From Lingula anatina (lineage: Eukaryota; Brachiopoda; Lingulata; Lingulida; Lingulidae): 42,219 nucleotides of DNA. The stretch spans positions 1-42,219 of the forward strand of contig NW_019773616.1 of NCBI RefSeq assembly GCF_001039355.2, given 5' to 3'. Below, piece by piece: positions 39,601 to 42,219 of the stretch. The number at the start of each line of letters is the position of its first letter. Position 1 is the first letter of the stretch. The notes beneath the pieces were generated by a model that worked only from the letters and a program-made list of their open reading frames with translations, did not search any database and was not told where the DNA came from. The translations under genes and the position numbers were made by a program.

Positions 39601-41816
39601 AGATTTAGCACTACCACTGCAAGGTTGCCAATTAACCCCAAAAACGATTACAACATTACTGAAATGACACAGAATTAATAAAATTGAATTTTCTTTCTGA
39701 CTATCGTTTAAAATTCTCTACAATCTACTTGCTAGTAAATAAGACTTCAGAAGAGCTCTCTGAAAATTTAAATCAAATAGAAAAATTCATAAAGTAAAAA
39801 AAAAAAAATTAATCAAAAAATTTAAAATAATTGACTGTTATGTAAATACGGCCTCTTCAATCAGAATTGTTTTGTTACATACCACCTCAGCATTACCTGA
39901 AAGCCCTGTGCTCTTTCCTTGATCACGAGTTTGGCTCCTGACATGGCCACTTCTGACCAGAACTGGAATTCATCTGATGGTGTCAGGATTCCTAAGGAAA
40001 AAAATAATGCAAAATTACCAACTTTAAGGGAAATGTCACCTTCTAGAGCTTTTAAATGAATGACAATTATTTCTGGTTATTTACGGTCATTTTCAGCACA
40101 TCTGATCACTTCAGGGATTAATGAGAAAAGCACCTTGGGGTTTATCAACTGGTTATGGTGCTAGTGAAGATCTCAGAATCAGTCAATTGCAATACATATT
40201 ACAGTAGAGATGTAATTGGTGTTTAGCATGCTCTGCTGTGCATAAATGTTTTTTTTTTCTTTTGAAAAAAGAAAGGGTATAACACTGACTGGTAATGTTG
40301 ATCTATTCATGCAAAGACATGTCAATATAACACAAACTTCAATTTGTGCAGATTTTAACCTCATAATTACAACGATATCAGCCCTAACCTCCTAAATATT
40401 CATTTAAAAGAAGCATTCAAAAACTTGCCACACTATGTTAACACTGACCTCCTAAATTATCCTCATCCGTGTCCCCTTGCCTTCCAGAATATGAAGCATC
40501 TTGTTTCCTGATCACACTACCCAGCCCAGCCTCCAGCTCACTGAGAAGGCTCTGGAGTTTAGGGTCAAAACTTTTACTCCACTTCTCATCCTAGAATACA
40601 GATTTGAATTGGCAATTTCTTTCCTGAAAAGTTTCCCTATAGCACTGCATGTTCAGCAGCCACAACTGTTCCATGATTTAAGACAATTCAACATAGAGAA
40701 ATCATTATAAATGTAAAGAATTAATTGAAGTATGATAAAACAACATCCTCTACTTAGATAAAAAAAAAAGCAAAATCCTTTTTTTTTCTTTGACCTATTA
40801 CACCCCACATATACGATGTTCTTACCTGTATTACACCAGGAAATATGAACTCATTCATAACATTTTACCTCTAGATATCAAAATTTGCTTCTCTCAGTTG
40901 CCTTACAATGGTACTGGTACCATTTTCCAGGCATTATAATTACTCCACGAGAACAATTAATAACTTCGATAAAATTTAATTTTCCAGGCAGTACAATTAT
41001 ATTGCCAGTACAATTAATTCTGCATTACAGATCAATGGCAATCAGTACCTTCAACAGCAGTGGAGCAAAAACTTTCTGCACAGCGTGATACAGTGCACTG
41101 ACAGGAGAGTCCAACATGGAGGAGACAAACACATCTCTGTGAATGTTGTCTGGGGTGATCACATCAGGCTTGATCTTAAAGAAAACTATCACTTTCTCAT
41201 TGGTGTCACTTGGCTCAACCTGAAGTACACAAGTAACAAAATCAGTAACATATAATACTTCTAGCTCTAATATATATTTATTTTAGTATGTCTGCTGCCA
41301 ACAAACTATGAGATTTTACTTTAATAATGCTGTGCCTATCTCATTTTAATATTCTTAATCCACAAGTTCAATATGGTACAACTTCAAAAAAAAAAAAAAA
41401 AAAAAAGAAAAAAAACATAATCCCTTGATAAATAAATAAATGCTTTTTTTATTATTTAAGCAAAGCAGTACATACTTGAAATATCCATAACACATTTGGA
41501 TAAATAAACCCAGAAATTGAAAAACAATAACACCTCATCACTTTTCTCGGAACAAAATACCATGCATGCGAAATTGTTTTTGCCAACTTTGAAATACTGA
41601 CAACTGAAACCTTACCCTATTACAAAAATTGACTTCTTTTCCTCCAGCCTTTGTCTCAATTCTTGCAGCCAGAATGTTGACATTCCCATCATCCAAGAAA
41701 CTGTTCAGTTCTGAGGAGTTATGGAGATCTGCAATGCTGCCATCTGCTGGGCTGATACCAAAGTAATTTCCAGTGGTGGCAAGAATAAAATCTTTTCTCG
41801 AGTCCACTGCAGGCAT
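326..41816 (-). CDS. DYNC2H1: Cytoplasmic dynein 2 heavy chain 1, 5' 59 exons (3' end outside window)
   Basis: This is the force-generating heavy chain of dynein-2, which carries intraflagellar transport trains from ciliary tip to base; it works as a homodimer with WDR34/WDR60 intermediate chains and the DYNC2LI1 light intermediate chain (family knowledge). I joined 59 exons by matching the translation to the vertebrate protein and placing GT/AG sites. Every phase is compatible and the total is 9936 nt, exactly 3312 codons. The start ATG (41814-41816) has A at -3 and an in-frame TAA at 41835-41837, so it is well supported. The first exon encodes [20 protein letters not shown], like the human N-terminus. 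The order tail, linker, AAA1-AAA4, stalk and start of AAA5 is complete. The last exon seen ends ...LEVVNQQ with a donor, so AAA5, AAA6 and the C-terminal domain lie beyond base 1. Dynein-2 rather than axonemal or cytoplasmic dynein-1 is shown by near-identity to DYNC2H1 in several exons. Exon coordinates are in the block entries. Confidence 0.97.
425..2300 (-). other. DYNC2H1 intron 58, no gene seen
   Basis: An AT-rich 1.9-kb intron. It has a pyrimidine tract at 1084-1107 and an 8-bp inverted repeat CACTAACT/AGTTAGTG around 1108-1172. I see no exon, RNA gene or recognised element. Confidence 0.8.
2824..5926 (-). CDS. DYNC2H1: DYNC2H1 exons 51-57: stalk coiled coil and microtubule-binding domain, residues 2824-3239
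   Basis: Exons: 5926-5684, 5358-5221, 4914-4640, 4451-4328, 4159-4038, 3665-3452, 2956-2824. Exons 52-53 encode CC1 (heptad-rich [20 protein letters not shown] through [17 protein letters not shown]). Exons 53-55 hold the microtubule-binding domain ([59 protein letters not shown]). Exon 56 encodes CC2, densely charged ([19 protein letters not shown]). The antiparallel stalk transmits nucleotide state between ring and microtubule. Exon 51 includes a poorly conserved charged linker ([11 protein letters not shown]) where human DYNC2H1 also has a lysine-rich insert. A (GA)n microsatellite lies 27 nt past the exon 53 donor. Confidence 0.94.
3037..3102. repeat. (AATAT)n microsatellite
   Basis: Roughly 13 perfect AATAT pentamers in DYNC2H1 intron 56 (2957-3451), the only notable thing in that intron. 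Confidence 0.97.
4561..4612. repeat. (GA)n microsatellite
   Basis: About 25 GA dinucleotides, in DYNC2H1 intron 53. On the transcribed strand it is a CU tract starting 27 nt past the exon 53 donor. Confidence 0.98.
6132..6188. repeat. (TTTA)n degenerate microsatellite
   Basis: Repeated TTTA tetramers, interrupted by ATATATTC, in intron 50 to the left of the MITE-like element. Confidence 0.9.
6324..6502. mobile_element. Candidate MITE-like element with short terminal inverted repeats
   Basis: The ends read TTAGATCGATCTA and, inverted, TTAGATCGACCTA, differing at one base. If the terminal TA is a target duplication, the inverted repeats are GATCGAYCTA, which would fit a Tc1/mariner-type non-autonomous element. 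The interior is clearly richer in GC than the surrounding intron (for example CACCGCGGGGAGTC, GTCCGCCCGGCTGACAG) and has no coding capacity. A second GGTCGATCCAA copy lies just inside the right end. It sits in DYNC2H1 intron 50, about 45 nt beyond the donor. A single copy in the window means family status is unproven. Confidence 0.45.
6547..8842 (-). CDS. DYNC2H1: DYNC2H1 exons 46-50: AAA4 module, residues 2486-2823
   Basis: Exons: 8842-8578, 8295-8146, 7830-7598, 7227-7005, 6689-6547. Landmarks are [20 protein letters not shown] (exon 46), [13 protein letters not shown] (exon 47), [18 protein letters not shown] (exon 48) and [20 protein letters not shown] (exon 49). The P-loop position reads GRSGVGRRS: the usual Lys is Arg. 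My recollection is that human DYNC2H1 has the same change, so it looks like an ancestral dynein-2 feature and not damage. Exon 50 ends [13 protein letters not shown]...[11 protein letters not shown]. The 3' end of exon 49 has a diverged duplicate in the next intron (6919-6963). A MITE-like element begins about 45 nt past the exon 50 donor. Confidence 0.94.
6776..6963. repeat. Minisatellite of ~28-30 bp units ending in a diverged copy of exon 49's 3' end
   Basis: About six units share the core ACCTCTAATGTTGTGCCC, spaced 28-31 bp. The last unit passes into 6919-6963, which matches 37 of 45 bases of coding exon 49 (7042-7086) without gaps. The leftmost unit also resembles the exon's donor-side end (AAGTACCC). 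The array lies in the intron just downstream of that exon in transcription. Confidence 0.8.
8927..9066. repeat. Three tandem ~41-54 bp units in intron 45
   Basis: Units at 8927-8970, 8971-9024 and 9025-9066 share TTTAGCTTTTxACTTGATCTTGAAT-like sequence and each ends (G)CTTCACA or GTGTCACA. The middle unit has a ~10-bp AT insertion. Confidence 0.7.
9181..12919 (-). CDS. DYNC2H1: DYNC2H1 exons 40-45: AAA3 module, residues 2166-2485
   Basis: Exons: 12919-12764, 12444-12346, 10727-10567, 10218-9972, 9654-9503, 9325-9181. The AAA3 P-loop is GPEGCGKGM at about residues 2297-2305, split by the exon 42/43 junction. The residue after the P-loop lysine is Gly rather than Ser/Thr, as I recall also for vertebrate DYNC2H1. 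Other landmarks are [15 protein letters not shown] (exon 40), [13 protein letters not shown] and [20 protein letters not shown] (exon 43) and [19 protein letters not shown] (exon 44). In other dyneins AAA3 gates release from microtubules by its nucleotide state. Intron 41 (10728-12345) is the largest in the motor part of the gene. Confidence 0.94.
10487..10550. repeat. C-run followed by (CAAA)n tract
   Basis: Twelve or so C residues are followed by AAACAAACAAACAAACAAAC-type repeats and AAATAAATAAAC variants, just outside the exon 42 donor in intron 42. Confidence 0.95.
10728..12345 (-). other. DYNC2H1 intron 41, no gene seen; one CTCF-like motif
   Basis: A 1.6-kb intron between AAA3 exons. 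Two AGGCAAATGCAYATGT segments lie at about 11170 and 11270. ACACTAGGTGGCGCCAGA at about 11386-11403 resembles the CTCF core. No coding exon is recognisable; the plus-strand open frame at 11223-11486 has no recognisable domain. Confidence 0.6.
13292..15681 (-). CDS. DYNC2H1: DYNC2H1 exons 36-39: AAA2 module, residues 1965-2165
   Basis: Exons: 15681-15505, 15131-15044, 14735-14528, 13421-13292. The Walker A loop GPSGSGKST sits at about residues 1985-1993 (15595-15621), preceded by [19 protein letters not shown]. Exon 38 carries the Walker-B-like stretch [12 protein letters not shown] and the segment [20 protein letters not shown], typical of dynein AAA2, followed by [22 protein letters not shown]2 in dyneins binds nucleotide structurally and is not thought to cycle quickly (family knowledge). 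Exon 39 is separated from exon 38 by a 1.1-kb repeat-bearing intron. The single ambiguous base of the window (13464) lies in that intron, 43 nt outside exon 39, so it does not affect coding. Confidence 0.94.
13540..14130. repeat. Degenerate ~165-175 bp tandem array with a GGCGGCCATYTTGGATTTTT core
   Basis: The core occurs at about 13743, 13915 and 14076, with a weaker AGCAGCCATTTTGTTTTG at about 13567, so spacing is 160-180 bp. Inter-core sequence is also related: AAAGATGTGGAAAATACTCAG (quoted in part) near 13646 and AAGGATGTGGAAAACATTGAG near 13992, and CTAGTATTCCT before two cores. It fills most of DYNC2H1 intron 38 (13422-14527). The ambiguous base 13464 lies just outside it. Confidence 0.65.
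15257..15290. repeat. (CTA/CTG)n triplet repeat
   Basis: CTACTGCAACTGCTGCTAC followed by five CTA-type triplets in intron 36. A (AATA)n tract at 15418-15450 lies in the same intron. Confidence 0.85.
15959..19339 (-). CDS. DYNC2H1: DYNC2H1 exons 28-35: linker end and AAA1 motor ATPase, residues 1500-1964
   Basis: Exons: 19339-19217, 18810-18533, 18332-18193, 17971-17853, 17466-17284, 16948-16725, 16423-16311, 16173-15959. AAA1 is the main ATP-hydrolysing site that drives movement. The Walker A loop GPAGTGKT is at about residues 1691-1698 (17916-17939). The Walker B motif CFDEFNR in exon 32 has catalytic D and E at about 1743-1744 (17392-17397). The sensor-1 region [14 protein letters not shown] is in exon 33 and the arginine-bearing [14 protein letters not shown] follows. 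[17 protein letters not shown] (exon 34) belongs to the AAA1 small subdomain. All key residues are present, so an active AAA1 is expected. Exon 28 ends at a GTTCGT donor that is not strong, and its reading frame stays open into the intron to 19025; homology resumes at exon 29 with [13 protein letters not shown]. Confidence 0.95.
19369..19402. repeat. (ATT)n microsatellite
   Basis: About eleven ATT triplets in DYNC2H1 intron 27, shortly upstream of exon 28 in transcription. On the transcribed strand it reads AAT. Confidence 0.97.
19697..19782. repeat. Degenerate GTGACTAA-rich short tandem repeat
   Basis: Two units of about 28 bp (AAAGTGACTAAAGGCAAGTG and AAATGACTAAAGACAAGTGA) plus a leading partial unit, ending just beyond the exon 27 donor. 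Confidence 0.6.
19789..28431 (-). CDS. DYNC2H1: DYNC2H1 exons 10-27: tail and linker, residues 497-1499
   Basis: Exons: 28431-28256, 28017-27822, 27545-27437, 26961-26813, 26459-26361, 25971-25832, 25583-25355, 24951-24824, 24505-24262, 23824-23675, 23333-23131, 22805-22650, 22460-22349, 21995-21825, 21389-21231, 20892-20669, 20400-20268, 20019-19789. They cover the remaining tail and most of the linker, the lever that swings across the AAA ring during the power stroke. Family landmarks are [20 protein letters not shown] (exon 11), [11 protein letters not shown] (exon 13), [15 protein letters not shown] (exon 16), [12 protein letters not shown] (exon 19), [20 protein letters not shown] (exon 24), [20 protein letters not shown] (exon 25) and [17 protein letters not shown] (exon 27). 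The linker motif [12 protein letters not shown] is near-universal in dynein heavy chains. Exons 23 and 27 have extra copies of their 5' ends in the neighbouring intron, described separately. Confidence 0.94.
19986..20172. repeat. Two tandem 93-bp units, the first containing the 5' end of exon 27
   Basis: TCTTGGGAAGATGGAGCG (19996, coding) and TCTTGGGAAAATGGAGCA (20089, intronic) are 93 bp apart. The intronic sequence following each is also related (TTTTAAGTGGTTATTTTGGAA and TTTTAAATGGTTATTTTGCAA, quoted in part). The intronic copy keeps an AG acceptor and a T-rich tract. Confidence 0.75.
20604..20649. repeat. (CA)n microsatellite
   Basis: About 23 CA dinucleotides. In the dynein transcript it is a (UG)n tract beginning about 20 nt past the exon 25 donor. 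Confidence 0.98.
20920..21135. repeat. Degenerate GGATA-type satellite in intron 24
   Basis: Purine-rich on the plus strand: AGGATAGGATAGGATT, then variants such as GATATGACAGAAGAGGATATG and AGGATAGAGTAAGG (quoted in part). Long C/T-rich minus-strand open frames here are products of the repeat. Confidence 0.85.
21945..22215. repeat. Three tandem ~105-bp units, the first containing the 5' end of exon 23
   Basis: TAACACATTCTA recurs at 21987, 22095 and 22200. About 50 bases to the left of each copy are also related (TCCTGTGACAGAGGCTCT, TCCTGTGTTAGAGACTCT, ATCTGTGATAGAAGCTCT). The first copy is real coding exon 23 with its acceptor; the other two lie in the upstream intron and each keeps an AG at the same place. 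Confidence 0.75.
26469..26630. repeat. Degenerate ~37-50 bp tandem repeat in intron 13
   Basis: Three to four units share ATCACAGCTTG, CCCAGGGTGAATGAATG and GTAAAATATC. Two neighbouring units (26520-26592) are nearly identical; the flanking ones are more diverged. Confidence 0.7.
27363..27386. repeat. (ACAG)n-type short repeat
   Basis: Four to five ACAG/GCAG tetramers in intron 12 (26962-27436); the rest of that intron shows nothing recognisable. Confidence 0.9.
28861..29080. repeat. 22-bp minisatellite, ten copies
   Basis: Ten head-to-tail copies of a unit starting CCATTGTTATG and ending TCATGTCACAA fill exactly 220 bases. Copies 4 and 10 have TTAGG for TTATG and copy 8 has CCACTG; the others are identical. 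Because 22 is not a multiple of 3, long open frames across it are repeat artefacts. It lies 850 bp upstream of sulfotransferase copy A. Confidence 0.95.
29931..31612 (+). CDS. Galactose-3-O-sulfotransferase family enzyme, copy A (nested in DYNC2H1 intron 9)
   Basis: Two coding exons: 29931-30040 and 30346-31612 (TAG stop), 458 residues; the intron has GTAAGT and TTTTCAG and is in phase 2. The family (Gal3st) transfers sulfate from PAPS to the 3-OH of galactose on glycolipids or glycans in the Golgi lumen. Residues 9-26 ([18 protein letters not shown]) form a signal anchor after a short cytosolic end, then a ~100-residue stem. The 5'-phosphosulfate loop is [11 protein letters not shown] (about 142-152), matching the family's FLKTHKTGSST; the 3'-phosphate motif is [13 protein letters not shown] (about 222-234) with Arg and Ser kept. 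[18 protein letters not shown] is a further family signature, and NGT is a possible N-glycosylation site. A TATA-rich stretch lies 70-100 nt upstream and a possible AATAAA at 32252. The acceptor substrate cannot be told from sequence; a secondary call would be a general carbohydrate sulfotransferase. The stem-side start depends on the predicted first exon. Confidence 0.88.
31613..33398. other. Spacer between the two sulfotransferase genes
   Basis: It holds the 3' flank of copy A, with candidate AATAAA at 32252-32257 and 32302-32307, and the 5' flank of copy B. No sulfotransferase remnant or transposon was recognised. Confidence 0.6.
33399..35109 (+). CDS. Galactose-3-O-sulfotransferase family enzyme, copy B (nested in DYNC2H1 intron 9)
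   Basis: Two coding exons: 33399-33511 and 33837-35109 (TAA stop), 461 residues, with the intron at the same place and phase (2) as in copy A, which supports both models. It is a type II Golgi sulfotransferase like copy A: membrane anchor at about residues 8-25 ([19 protein letters not shown]), a stem unlike that of copy A, 5'-PSB loop [11 protein letters not shown] (about 145-155), 3'-PB motif [13 protein letters not shown] (about 225-237) and [19 protein letters not shown]. The C-terminal half is nearly identical to copy A at the DNA level. A TATATATA stretch at 33358-33365 and an early AATAAA (35128-35133) are candidate signals only. No broken motif or frameshift is seen, so both copies look functional. 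The substrate is unknown. Confidence 0.88.
33603..33634. repeat. (ATT)n microsatellite
   Basis: About ten ATT triplets within the single intron of sulfotransferase copy B (33512-33836). Confidence 0.97.
35164..35187. repeat. Perfect 24-bp palindrome downstream of sulfotransferase copy B
   Basis: AAAAACATTTTT is followed immediately by its exact reverse complement AAAAATGTTTTT, 54 nt past the stop codon. Only A/T pairs apart from two C/G pairs, so the hairpin would be weak. Confidence 0.9.
35476..35781 (-). other. Unassigned open frame of ~100 codons in intron 9
   Basis: An open frame runs from about 35781 to the stop at 35476, with no ATG near its upstream end. The peptide includes [18 protein letters not shown] and [20 protein letters not shown], and the base composition is richer in GC than the flanks. 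It could be an exon of an unrecognised gene, a relic, or chance. I do not recognise a family and see no convincing partner exon. Confidence 0.2.
36961..41816 (-). CDS. DYNC2H1: DYNC2H1 exons 1-9: N-terminal tail, residues 1-496
   Basis: Coding exons, 5' to 3' on the minus strand: 41816-41616, 41219-41049, 40590-40449, 39991-39897, 39518-39347, 39028-38796, 38461-38213, 37625-37552, 37111-36961. They encode the start of the tail, which in the family dimerises and binds the intermediate and light intermediate chains. Recognisable stretches are SNFLDDGN-like ([11 protein letters not shown]) in exon 1, [12 protein letters not shown] in exon 4, [13 protein letters not shown] in exon 5, [19 protein letters not shown] in exon 7 and [14 protein letters not shown] in exon 9; all match human DYNC2H1 closely. 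Exon 9 ends in phase 0 at a GTAAGT donor, and the following intron holds two sulfotransferase genes. Boundaries come from eye placement of splice sites with consistent phases; no transcript was available. Confidence 0.94.
37664..37702. repeat. T-run adjoining a G-run
   Basis: A long T-rich tract is directly followed by about eleven G residues in DYNC2H1 intron 7. Such runs are prone to length error in assemblies. A similar G-run is at 26698-26711. Confidence 0.95.
40921..41035. repeat. Two degenerate ~57-bp tandem units in intron 2
   Basis: ATTTTCCAGGCATTATAATTA and ATTTTCCAGGCAGTACAATTA (quoted in part) are about 60 bp apart, each followed by an ACAATTAAT segment. Both contain a TTTTCCAG stretch on the plus strand, which is not the dynein strand. 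Confidence 0.5.
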
Positions 41817-42219
41817 TATGGTTGTTGTGTGATTTTATACTTGAATCAAACCTTTGGAAAAATAAACAGCAAAATGTGTCTGCAAGCATCTATTTGGTAT
41901 GATATCGTGAATATAATTCATATTTAGTTTGATATTAGGAGTGCAGTTCAATTGGTGTTCTTATGTTATTCATTATACCACTGATACTTCTTTTTAAAAC
42001 AGAAACAGTTTGTGATGCAAGTTTTCATTTATGATAAATCCAAACTTTTGATGTGTCTGCTGACGGTTTCCTCTGTTCATTCTAACAGGTCACAACTGAA
42101 TTTCCTGTTAACAGTCTTGATAATGACCTGTAAGTTTCTCTAGGAAAGAAAGTCCAAAAGGTAAACCAAGGCTGACAATGCTTGGAGCTAAGTTACCATA
42201 AAATGAAAAGTTTAATCTT
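41817..42219 (-). promoter_or_regulatory. DYNC2H1 5' flank (5' UTR and probable promoter)
   Basis: This is the sequence upstream of the dynein start codon. No other gene is visible. It contains an exact 8-bp inverted repeat ACAGGTCA (42085-42092) and TGACCTGT (42124-42131) and a 10-bp palindrome CTGTTAACAG between them (42104-42113). No TATA box or full RFX X-box was found, although cilia genes often carry an X-box. The transcription start cannot be placed. Confidence 0.4.

Noticed and set aside
1-42219. CRISPR array, bacterial operon or phage content
   Set aside because: The dense GT-AG introns, long introns and animal protein families show nuclear eukaryotic DNA; no repeat-spacer pattern exists.

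Overview
The window is animal (metazoan) nuclear DNA. It is AT-rich, spliceosomal introns (GT-AG) fill most of it, microsatellites and minisatellites are common, and its proteins closely resemble vertebrate homologues. The species cannot be named from the sequence. A slowly evolving marine invertebrate (invertebrate deuterostome or lophotrochozoan) is my best guess. One ambiguous base (N) lies at 13464.

Almost the whole window is one minus-strand gene, cytoplasmic dynein 2 heavy chain 1 (DYNC2H1), the motor of retrograde intraflagellar transport in cilia. I placed 59 coding exons, from the start codon at 41814-41816 down to an exon at 326-424. All have GT donors and AG acceptors, every phase is compatible, and the summed coding length is 9936 nt (3312 codons). 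Read from high to low coordinates they encode: tail (exons 1-9, 41816-36961), rest of tail and linker (exons 10-27, 28431-19789), end of linker and AAA1 (19339-15959), AAA2 (15681-13292), AAA3 (12919-9181), AAA4 (8842-6547), coiled-coil stalk and microtubule-binding domain (5926-2824) and the start of AAA5 (2419-326). By comparison with the roughly 4300-residue human protein, about 950-1000 C-terminal residues lie beyond the left edge.

Intron 9 (28432-36960, about 8.5 kb) holds two complete plus-strand genes of the galactose-3-O-sulfotransferase (Gal3st) family, 458 and 461 residues. Each has two coding exons, a short N-terminal membrane anchor and intact PAPS-binding motifs. They are tandem duplicates with a mosaic identity pattern: the last ~480 coding bases are almost identical while the stems are unrelated. 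They have no evident functional link to dynein.

The least expected observation is that short tandem duplications repeatedly copied the edges of dynein exons into the adjoining intron. It happened at the 5' ends of exons 23 and 27 and the 3' end of exon 49, leaving decoy exon fragments, some with splice-like sites. Other structures include a candidate 179-bp MITE-like element (6324-6502), a degenerate ~170-bp tandem array carrying a GGCGGCCAT motif (13540-14130), and a ten-copy 22-bp minisatellite (28861-29080). I found no tRNA, rRNA or CRISPR array.
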